From Astropecten irregularis (lineage: Eukaryota > Echinodermata > Asteroidea > Paxillosida > Astropectinidae), in the NCBI GenBank assembly GCA_963971285.1, contig OZ020255.1, forward strand, positions 15,148,931 to 15,212,930: a stretch of DNA of 64,000 nucleotides, in the 5' to 3' direction. The notes below the pieces were generated by a model. That model did no database searches. It saw nothing but the letters and a program-made list of their open reading frames with translations, and had not been told where the DNA came from. Below, in pieces: positions 1-7,706 of this stretch. Each line of letters opens with the position of its first letter. Within the stretch, counting starts at the first letter, position 1. The position numbers and the translations under genes are program-made.

Positions 1-53
1 GGTTAGTTATTAACCAAAGTTGAAGGGATAAATAATATCTGGTCTTACTTTAA

Positions 54-72
54 GAACGTTACAAGGACGTTC
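54..72. repeat. GAACGT...ACGTTC inverted repeat in the 116-bp monomer
   Basis: Perfect 6-bp arms lie around a 7-nt spacer. The spacer is one of the most variable places in the monomer (TACAAGG, TACTAGG, TAGAAGG) while the arms are mostly kept, as expected if arms or pairing matter or by chance of homogenization. Exceptions include GAACAT and GAAGGT variants in some monomers. Confidence 0.75.
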
Positions 73-113
73 ACTGAAATTATTAGAAAAAATTAGGTTA
101 TTTACTAGAATAT

Positions 114-134
114 TTTGGTTAGTTATTAACCAAA
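114..134. repeat. 8-bp dyad with 5-nt loop in the 116-bp monomer
   Basis: TTTGGTTA and TAACCAAA are perfect reverse complements around GTTAT. The dyad recurs every 116 bp; some monomers have TTTTT in place of TTATT in the loop region, which keeps most of the stem. It could extrude a small hairpin or be a palindromic protein-binding site. Neither is shown. Confidence 0.8.
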
Positions 135-1913
135 GTTGACGCGATAAATAATATCTGGTCTTACTTTTAGAACATTACTAGGACGTTCACTGAAATTATT
201 AGAAAAATTTAGGTTATTTACTAGAATATTTTGGTTAGTTATTAACCAAAGTTGACGCGATAAATAATATCTGGTCTTACTTTTAGAACGTTACTAGGAC
301 GTTCACTGAAATTATTATAAAAATTTAGGTTATTTACTAGAATATTTTGGTTAGTTATTAACCAAAGTTGACGCTATAAATAATATCTGGTCTTACTTTT
401 AGAACGTTAGAAGGACGTTCACTGAAATTATTAGAAAAATTTAGGTTATTTACTAGAATATTTTGGTTAGTTATTAACCAAAGTTGACGCGATAAATAAT
501 ATCTGGTCTTACTTTTAGAACGTTAGAAGGACGTTCACTGAAATTATAAGAAAAATTTAGGTTATTTACAAGAATATTTTGGTTAGTTATTAACCAAAGT
601 TGAAGGGATAAATAATATCTGGTCTTACTTTAAGAACGTTACAAGGACGTTCACTGAAATTATTAGAAAAAATTAGGTTATTTACTAGAATATTTTGGTT
701 AGTTTTTAAGCAAAGTTGACGCGATAAATAATGTCTGGTCTTACTTTTAGAACGTTACAAGGACGTTCACTGAAATTATTAGAAAAATGTAGGTTATTTA
801 CTAGAATATTTTGGTTAGTTTTTAACCAAAGTTGACGCGATAAATAATATCTGGTCTTACTTTTCGAACGTTACAAGGACGTTCACTGAAATTATAAGAA
901 ACATTTAGGTTATTTACTAGAATATTTTGGTTAGTTATTAACCAAAGTTGACGCGATAAATAATATCTGGTCTTACTTTTAGAACGTTACTAGGACGTTC
1001 ACTGAAATTATTAGAAAAATTTAGGTTATTTACTAGAATATTTTGGTTAGTTATTAACCAAAGTTGACGCGATAAATAATATCTGGTCTTACTTTTAGAA
1101 CGTTACTAGGACGTTCACTGAAATTATTATAAAAATTTAGGTTATTTACTAGAATATTTTGGTTAGTTATTAACCAAAGTTGACGCGATAAATAATATCT
1201 GGTCTTACTTTTAGAACGTTAGAAGGACGTTCACTGAAATTATTAGAAAAATTTAGGTTATTTACTAGAATATTTTGGTTAGTTATTAACCAAAGTTGAC
1301 GCGATAAATAATATCTGGTCTTACTTTTAGAACGTTAGAAGGACGTTCACTGAAATTATAAGAAAAATTTAGGTTATTTACTAGAATATTTTGGTTAGTT
1401 ATTAACCAAAGTTGACGCGATAAATAATATCTGGTCTTACTTTTAGAACGTTACTAGGACGTTCACTGAAATTATTAGAAAAATTTAGGTTATTTACTAG
1501 AATATTTTGGTTAGTTATTAACCAAAGTTGACGCGATAAATAATATCTGGTCTTACTTTTAGAACGTTACAAGGACGTTCACTGAAATTATTAGAAAAAT
1601 TAAGGTTATTTACTAGAATATTTTGGTTAGTTATTAACCAAAGTTGACGGGATAAATAATATCTGGTCTTACTTTAAGAACGTTACAAGGACGTTCACTG
1701 AAATTATTAGAAAAATTTAGGTTATTTAGGCCTACTAGAATATTTTGGTTAGTTATTAACCAAAGTTGACGCGATAAATAATATCTGGTCTTACTTTTAG
1801 AACGTTACAAGGACGTTCACTGAAATTATTAGAAAAATTTAGGTTATTTACTTGAATATTTTGGTTAGTTATTAACCAAAGTTGACACGATAAATCTATG
1901 TTTAGAAATGCAG

Positions 1914-1942
1914 ACATGAAAATTACATTCAATAAAATAAAA
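1914..1942. repeat. 29-bp direct repeat, left copy, flanking block B
   Basis: Starts ACATGAAAATTACATTCAAT and ends in AATAAAATAAAA-type sequence. It is identical to 2965-2993, 1051 bp downstream. It brackets nearly all of block B in every unit (units 5 and 6 lost one T in the left copy). It may be a target-site duplication, a recombination scar, or a stray edge of minisatellite C, whose monomers also carry AATAAAA. Confidence 0.8.
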
Positions 1943-2002
1943 ACTTAGTTATTTGAGGGGTAGGAGAACTTCCCCAGTTTTCCGCCTGGCGTTGTTACCC
2001 CA

Positions 2003-2059
2003 ACCTTTGCGACAGACCAGTGAAGAGGGTCACTCCTTGTTTCTGGTCTAGGCAAAGGT
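2003..2059. other. Two-part stem-loop (8 bp + 7 bp)
   Basis: ACCTTTGC (2003-2010) pairs with GCAAAGGT (2052-2059), and AGACCAG (2014-2020) pairs with CTGGTCT (2043-2049). Both stems are perfect, with a 3/2-nt internal loop and a 22-nt apical loop that itself contains GTGA/TCAC. It appears unchanged in every unit. It could be RNA structure or a cruciform; no transcript is known. Confidence 0.75.
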
Positions 2060-2068
2060 CTGCCAGTT

Positions 2069-2086
2069 TAATAATAATAATAATAA
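2069..2086. repeat. (TAA)6 microsatellite
   Basis: Six perfect TAA triplets. The length is six in all 14 units, which for a slippage-prone tract argues that the copies were homogenized recently. Confidence 0.9.
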
Positions 2087-2123
2087 CTTTCTCTATTCCT
2101 TCTGGAACTAAGTAAGCAGCGTT

Positions 2124-2256
2124 AGTGAGCAATGCAGAGCAGCGTAGATGCAACTCGTACAATATAGCTTTTGCGTGCAACTTTTACGTCTGTCATTTTT
2201 ACTAGCAAGCTTTTCTTGTCTCCATTAGGCATTAGCCCATCTTTCTACTTGGCTAT
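2124..2256. repeat. P1, source-like duplicate of block D
   Basis: It aligns end to end with 3806-3935 at roughly 85-90% identity by eye with few gaps. Landmarks shared by both are AGTGAGCAATGCA, AATATAGCTTTTGC, GCAACTTTTACG and CTTGTCTCCATTA. It ends in GGCTAT followed by CCGGTCTT. Confidence 0.85.
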
Positions 2257-2268
2257 CCGGTCTTTCTG

Positions 2269-2340
2269 CCGGGAAGAGACCTATCTACCGGTCTTTAATA
2301 TTGGTCTTGTCATGGGGAAGTAGCCTGTCTACCGGGCTTA
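2269..2340. repeat. Imperfect ~28-bp direct repeat pair inside block B
   Basis: 2269-2297 and 2313-2340 share GGGAAG, CCT and TCTACCGG at matching spacing. They are 44 bp apart and clearly diverged. No role is apparent. Confidence 0.55.
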
Positions 2341-2356
2341 GCGATGATGAAAGAGT

Positions 2357-2790
2357 CAATGAATGGAAGATGGAACAAATCGTGGAATGGAACGTTTAAC
2401 GGTACTTGGAACGAAACTTGGAACAGAACTTGGAGCAGAAGGTGGAATTAAACACGGAACTGAATATAGAATGGAAAGCGGAATGGGATGCAGAGGGTAA
2501 CGATTGTTCTGCATGTGTCATTCCGTGTTTTTTTTCGTGCTTCATTATCCGATATCCGTGTTCTAATCTCGTTCCGACCTGTGCATTCCGTACACTGCGT
2601 TCCGCTCCGCGTTCCAATGTTCTGTATTCCGTCGTGCGTTCTGTTGTGCATCCCTTTCTGCATTCCACTCTGTGTTCCGTTCTGTGTTTTTTCTACATTT
2701 TGTTCTGTGTTCCAATCCACGTTCCATTCCAAGTTTCGTTCTTTGTTCCATTCCACGTTCCGTTCTTTGTTCCGTTCATGAACTCTTTCT
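2357..2790. repeat. GGAAC / GTTCC foldback region
   Basis: The left part (about 2357-2470) is dense in GGAAC/GGAAT and the right part (about 2530-2780) in GTTCC/ATTCC, so the + strand can fold back on itself. The best arm pair seen is 2409-2423 against 2727-2741, 15 bp and perfect. A second, weaker pair is GGGATGCAGA with TCTGCATTCC-type sequence. Overlapping low-complexity ORFs of up to 170 codons on both strands arise from the pentamer pattern and are not genes. Confidence 0.75.
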
Positions 2791-2870
2791 TCAAAAACTT
2801 TTTCATTTTCATGTATGCAGTGCGGTACTTGCCGCGATATTGGATTCGATTCACCCCGCTGACCCCAGCT

Positions 2871-2943
2871 AGCTCGGTGGCCTAGCGGTATGGCACCTGT
2901 ACTAGTAAGCAGGAGGTCGTGGATTCGAATCCCACCTGAGCCA
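2871..2943 (+). tRNA. tRNA-Thr(AGT)-like element, unit 1; probable pseudogene or Pol III element
   Basis: A 73-nt cloverleaf can be drawn: acceptor AGCTCGG/CTGAGCC (one A-C mismatch at the end, one G-T), D arm GCCT-AGCGGTA-TGGC, anticodon stem CCTGT/GCAGG, T arm GTGGA-TTCGAAT-CCCAC (A-C mismatch at the loop-closing pair). The anticodon loop ACTAGTAA has 8 nt, not 7; dropping the first A gives CTAGTAA, anticodon AGT at 2904-2906, as in eukaryotic tRNA-Thr. A-box TGGCCTAGCGG (2878-2888) fits the consensus fully; the B-box ATTCGAATC (2923-2931) differs at one base. No encoded CCA is expected in eukaryotes and none is seen. A functional tRNA is doubtful; Pol III transcription is plausible. Confidence 0.6.
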
Positions 2944-2951
2944 GGATGTGA

Positions 2952-2973
2952 TTTTTTCATGAAAACATGAAAA
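2952..2973 (+). terminator. T6 run and 8-bp hairpin after the tRNA-like element
   Basis: Six T (2952-2957) lie 8 nt beyond the tRNA-like end, long enough for an animal Pol III terminator. TTTTCATG (2954-2961) and CATGAAAA (2966-2973) form a perfect 8-bp inverted repeat around AAAA, overlapping both the T run and the right 29-bp repeat. The same arrangement follows every tRNA-like copy. Confidence 0.6.
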
Positions 2974-2993
2974 TTACATTCAATAAAATAAAA
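2965..2993. repeat. 29-bp direct repeat, right copy
   Basis: Identical to 1914-1942. It leads straight into the first CTAGACAGCAAGAAGCACC monomer of block C. Confidence 0.8.
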
Positions 2994-3804
2994 CTAGACA
3001 GCAAGAAGCACCTGTGATGCTCGTTGCAATAAAATAAAACTAGACAGCAAGAAGCACCTTTGATGCTCAATGCAATTTAATAAAACTAGACAGCAAGAAG
3101 CACCTTTGATGCTCGATGCAATTAAATCAAACTAGACAGCAAGAAGCACCTTTGATGCTCGATGCAATTTAATAAAACTAGACAGCAAGAAGCACCTTTG
3201 ATGCTCGATGCAATTAAATCAAACTAGACAGCAAGAAGCACCTTTGATGCTCGATGCAATTTAATCAAACTAGACAGCAAGAAGCACCTTTGATGCTCAG
3301 CAATGCAATTTAATCAAACTAGACAGCAAGAAGCACCTTTGATGCTCAATGCAATTTAATCAAACTAGACAGCAAGAAGCACCTTTGATGCTCAGCAATG
3401 CAATTTAATAAAACTAGACAGCAAGAAGCACCTTTGATGCTCAATGCAATTTAATAAAACTAGACAGCAAGAAGCACCTTTGATGCTCGATGCAATTTAA
3501 TCAAACTAGACAGCAAGAAGCACCTTTGTTGCTCGATGCAATTTAATAAAACTAGACAGGAAGAAGCACCTTTGATGCTCGATGCAATTTAATAAAACTA
3601 GACAGGAAGAAGCACCTTTGATGCTCGATGCAATTTAATCAAACTAGACAGGAAGAAGCACCTTTGATGCTCAGCAATGCAATTCAATCAAACTAGACAG
3701 CAAGAAGCACCTTTGATGCTCAGCAATGCAATTTAATAAAGCTAGACAGCAAAAAGCACCTTTGCTCAATGCAATTTAATAAAACTAGACAGCAAGAAGC
3801 ACCT
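2994..3804. repeat. 46/49-bp minisatellite C, unit 1 (18 monomers)
   Basis: The monomer core is CTAGACAGCAAGAAGCACCT followed by TTGATGCTC and GATGC or AATGC plus an AATTTAATAAAA linker, 46 bp. Variants with CAGCAATGC are 49 bp and create the palindrome TGCTCAGCA. The penultimate monomer is shortened (GCTAGACAGCAAAAAGC) and the last runs into block D. Longest C array in the window. Confidence 0.95.
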
Positions 3805-3935
3805 GAGTGAGCAATGCAAAGCTGCGTATATGCAATTCGTAGAATATAGCTTTTGCTGGCAACTTTTACGTTTGTAATTTTTACTACCAATTTTTCTTGT
3901 CTCCATTAAGCATTATCCCTTCTTTCTACTGGGCT
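3805..3935. repeat. Block D, unit 1
   Basis: Diverged copy of 2124-2256. It ends GGGCTAT and passes into the satellite at monomer position 35 (ATATCTGGTCTT). P1 continues with TATCCGGTCTT at the same place, so the junction lies in a short stretch similar in both sequences. Confidence 0.85.
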
Positions 3936-6608
3936 ATATCTGGTCTTACTTTTAGAAAGTTACAAGGACGTTCACTGAAATTATTAGAAAAATTTAGGTT
4001 ATTTACTAGAATATTTTGGTTAATTATTAACCAAAGTTAACGCGATAAATAATATCTGGTCTTACTTTTAGAACGTTACAAGGACGTTCACTGAAATTAT
4101 TAGAAAAATTTAGGTTATTTACTAGAATATTTCGGTTAGTTATTAACCAAAGTTGACGTGATAAATAATATCTGGTCTTACCTTTAGAACGTTACAAGGA
4201 CGTTCACTGAAATTATTAGAAAAATTTAGGTTATTTACTAGAATATTTTGGTTAGTTTTTAACCAAAGTTGACGCGATAAATAATGTCTGGTCTTACTTT
4301 TAGAAGGTTACAAGGACGTTCACTGAAATTATTAGAAAAATTTAGGTTATTTACTAGAATATTTTGGTTAGTTTTTAAGCAAAGTTGACGCGATAAATAA
4401 TGTCTGGTCTTACTTTTAGAACGTTACAAGGACGTTCACTGAAATTATTAGAAAAATGTAGGTTATTTACTAGAATATTTTGGTTAGTTTTTAACCAAAG
4501 TTGACGCGATAAATAATATCTGGTCTTACTTTTCGAACGTTACAAGGACGTTCACTGAAATTATTAGAAAAATTTAGGTTATTTACTAGAATATTTTGGT
4601 TAATTATTAACCAAAGTTAACGCGATAAATAATATCTGGTCTTACTTTTAGAACGTTACAAGGACGTTCACTGAAATTATTAGAAAAATTTAGGTTATTT
4701 ACTAGAATATTTCGGTTAGTTATTAACCAAAGTTGACGTGATAAATAATATCTGGTCTTACCTTTAGAACGTTACAAGGACGTTCACTGAAATTATTAGA
4801 AAAATTTAGGTTATTTACTAGAATATTTTGGTTAGTTTTTAACCAAAGTTGACGCGATAAATAATGTCTGGTCTTACTTTTAGAAGGTTACAAGGACGTT
4901 CACTGAAATTATTAGAAAAATTTAGGTTATTTACTAGAATATTTTGGTTAGTTTTTAAGCAAAGTTGACGCGATAAATAATGTCTGGTCTTACTTTTAGA
5001 ACGTTACAAGGACGTTCACTGAAATTATTAGAAAAATGTAGGTTATTTACTAGAATATTTTGGTTAGTTTTTAACCAAAGTTGACGCGATAAATAATATC
5101 TGGTCTTACTTTTCGAACGTTACAAGGACGTTCACTGAAATTATAAGAAAAATTTAGGTTATTTACTAGAATATTTTGGTTAGTTATTAACCAAAGTTGA
5201 CGCGATAAATAATATCTGGTCTTACTTTTAGAACGTTACTAGGACGTTCACTGAAATTATTAGAAAAATTTAGGTTATTTACTAGAATATTTTGGTTAGT
5301 TATTAACCAAAGTTGACGCGATAAATAATATCTGGTCTTACTTTTAGAACGTTACTAGGACGTTCACTGAAATTATTAGAAAAATTTAGGTTATTTACTA
5401 GAATATTTTGGTTAGTTATTAACCAAAGTTGACGCGATAAATAATATCTGGTCTTACTTTTAGAACGTTAGAAGGACGTTCACTGAAATTATAAGAAAAA
5501 TTTAGGTTATTTACAAGAATATTTTGGTTAGTTATTAACCAAAGTTGACGGGATAAATAATATCTGGTCTTACTTTAAGAACGTTACAAGGACGTTCACT
5601 GAAATTATTAGAAAAATTTAGGTTATTTACTAGAATATTTTGGTTAGTTATTAACCAAAGTTGACGCGATAAATAATATCTGGTCTTACTTTTAGAACGT
5701 TACTAGGACGTTCACTGAAATTATTAGAAAAATTTAGGTTATTTACTAGAATATTTTGGTTAGTTATTAACCAAAGTTGACGTGATAAATAATATCTGGT
5801 CTTACTTTTAGAACGTTAGAAGGACGTTCACTTAAATTATTAGAAAAATTTAGGTTATTTACTAGAATATTTTGGTTAGTTATTAACCAAAGTTGACGCG
5901 ATAAATAATATCTGGTCTTACTTTTAGAACGTTAGAAGGACGTTCACTGAAATTATAAGAAAAATTTAGGTTATTTACAAGAATATTTTGGTTAGTTATT
6001 AACCAAAGTTGAAGGGATAAATAATATCTGGTCTTACTTTAAGAATGTTACAAGGACGTTCACTGAAATTATTAGAAAAAATTAGGTTATTTACTAGAAT
6101 ATATTGGTTAGTTATTAACCAAAGTTGACGCGATAAATAATATCTGGTCTTACTTTTAGAACGTTACTAGGACGTTCACTGAAATTATTAGAAAAATTTA
6201 GGTTATTTACTAGAATATTTTGGTTAGTTATTAACCAAAGTTGACGCGATAAATAATATCTGGTCTTACTTTTAGAACGTTACAAGGACGTTCACTGAAA
6301 TTATTAGAAAAATTAAGGTTATTTACTAGAATATTTTGGTTAGTTATTAACCAAAGTTGACGGGATAAATAATATCTGGTCTTACTTTAAGAACGTTACA
6401 AGGACGTTCACTGAAATTATTAGAAAAATTTAGGTTATTTAGGCCTACTAGAATATTTTGGTTAGTTATTAACCAAAGTTGACGCGATAAATAATATCTG
6501 GTCTTACTTTTAGAACGTTACAAGGACGTTCACTGAAATTATTAGAAAAATTTAGGTTATTTACTTGAATATTTTGGTTAGTTATTAACCAAAGTTGACA
6601 CGATAAAT
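3936..6608. repeat. 116-bp satellite array A2 (23 monomers)
   Basis: 2673 bp = 23 x 116 + 6 - 1. The GGCCTA insertion is at 6442-6447. Near 3960-5090 a block of monomers (TTAATTATTAACC, TTCGGTTAG, AATGTCTGG, TTTTCGAACG types, in that order) occurs twice in tandem, a local duplication of several monomers. Confidence 0.97.
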
Positions 6609-7706
6609 CTATGTTTAGAAATGCAGACATGAAAATTACATTCAATAAAATAAAAACTTAGTTATTTGAGGGGTAGGTGAACTTCCCCAGTTTTCCGCCT
6701 GGCGTTGTTACCCCAACCTTTGCGACAGACCAGTGAAGAGGGTCACTCCTTGTTTCTGGTCTAGGCAAAGGTCTGCCAGTTTAATAATAATAATAATAAC
6801 TTTCTCTATTCCTTCTGGAACTAAGTAAGCAGCGTTAGTGAGCAATGCAGAGCAGCGTAGATGCAACTCGTACAATATAGCTTTTGCGTGCAACTTTTAC
6901 GTCTGTCATTTTTACTAGCAAGCTTTTCTTGTCTCCATTAGGCATTAGCCCATCTTTCTACTTGGCTATCCGGTCTTTCTGCCGGGAAGAGACCTATCTA
7001 CCGGTCTTTAATATTGGTCTTGTCATGGGGAAGTAGCCTGTCTACCGGGCTTAGCGATGATGAAAGAGTCAATGAATGGAAGATGGAACAAATCGTGGAA
7101 TGGAACGTTTAACGGTACTTGGAACGAAACTTGGAACAGAACTTGGAGCAGAAGGTGGAATTAAACACGGAACTGAATATAGAATGGAAAGCGGAATGGG
7201 ATGCAGAGGGTAACGATTGTTCTGCATGTGTCATTCCGTGTTTTTTTTCGTGCTTCATTATCCGATATCCGTGTTCTAATCTCGTTCCGACCTGTGCATT
7301 CCGTACACTGCGTTCCGCTCCGCGTTCCAATGTTCTGTATTCCGTCGTGCGTTCTGTTGTGCATCCCTTTCTGCATTCCACTCTGTGTTCCGTTCTGTGT
7401 TTTTTCTACATTTTGTTCTGTGTTCCAATCCACGTTCCATTCCAAGTTTCGTTCTTTGTTCCATTCCACGTTCCGTTCTTTGTTCCGTTCATGAACTCTT
7501 TCATCAAAAACTTTTTCATTTTCATGTATGCAGTGCGGTACTTGCCGCGATATTGGATTCGATTCACCCCGCTGACCCCAGCTAGCTCGGTGGCCTAGCG
7601 GTATGGCACCTGTACTAGTAAGCAGGAGGTCGTGGATTCGAATCCCACCTGAGCCAGGATGTGATTTTTTCATGAAAACATGAAAATTACATTCAATAAA
7701 ATAAAA
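6609..7706. repeat. Block B, unit 2
   Basis: Nearly identical to unit 1. Differences seen include GGTGAAC for GGAGAAC in the G/C hairpin and TCATCA for TCTTCA near 7500; the latter changes both overlapping ORFs, with no sign of coding constraint. Confidence 0.9.
7584..7656 (+). tRNA. tRNA-Thr(AGT)-like element, unit 2
   Basis: All 73 bases are identical to unit 1. The T6 run is at 7665-7670. The 3' flank is GGATGTGA, shared only with units 1 and 3. Confidence 0.6.

Larger units (their letters stand above)
1..1895. repeat. 116-bp satellite array A1 (left-truncated, ~16.3 monomers)
   Basis: The monomer is 116 bp and AT-rich, with starts at 1, 117, 233 and so on. It contains two dyads: TTTGGTTA-GTTAT-TAACCAAA (114-134) and GAACGT-7 nt-ACGTTC (54-72). 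Monomers differ by diagnostic substitutions, for example GACGCG/GACGGG/GAAGGG after the first dyad and TACAAGG/TACTAGG/TAGAAGG inside the second. The penultimate full monomer carries a 6-bp GGCCTA insertion at 1729-1734. The array stops at monomer position 33. No coding potential is seen. Confidence 0.97.
1896..2993. repeat. Block B, unit 1
   Basis: This non-satellite segment begins right after monomer position 33. In order it holds a left direct repeat (1914-1942), a G-rich/C-rich hairpin, a strong stem-loop (2003-2059), (TAA)6 (2069-2086), a 133-bp stretch duplicated as block D (2124-2256), a GGAAC/GTTCC foldback region (about 2357-2790), a tRNA-like element (2871-2943), a T6 run and the right copy of the direct repeat. 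The internal poly-T at about 2529 is T8. Offsets are the same in all 14 units within one base. No function is recognised for the block as a whole. Confidence 0.9.

Noticed and set aside
1..1895. CRISPR array
   Set aside because: The 116-bp units are contiguous and vary by scattered substitutions; there are no short repeats with unique spacers and no cas genes.
1995..2180. 61-codon minus-strand ORF repeated 14 times, almost unchanged
   Set aside because: Its conservation matches the surrounding non-coding sequence. It spans the stem-loop and the (TAA)6 tract (read as poly-Ile) and has no recognisable motif.
2720..2765. CENP-B box in the TTCGTTC-containing region or the monomer
   Set aside because: The required TTCG....A..CGGG pattern was not found by eye in either satellite.
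2871..2943. Functional nuclear tRNA-Thr gene
   Set aside because: The 8-nt anticodon loop, A-C mismatch at the acceptor end and A-C mismatch closing the T loop make a working tRNA unlikely. Kept only as a tRNA-like element.
2406..2960. Overlapping ORFs of 159 (+) and 170 (-) codons in every block B as genes
   Set aside because: They come from GGAAC/GTTCC pentamers and the tRNA-like element. A T8/T9 length change in units 3, 7 and 8 breaks both frames, substitutions are often non-synonymous, and no domain is recognised.
1896..2993. Autonomous transposon
   Set aside because: There is no transposase or reverse-transcriptase ORF and no terminal inverted repeats; the 29-bp direct repeats alone do not show transposition.
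2994..3804. CRISPR-like array in the 46-bp minisatellite
   Set aside because: The parts between conserved cores are themselves near-identical repeats, not unique spacers.
1896..3935. Ribosomal DNA intergenic spacer
   Set aside because: Tandem subrepeats fit such a spacer, but no 18S, 5.8S, 28S or 5S sequence lies between units.
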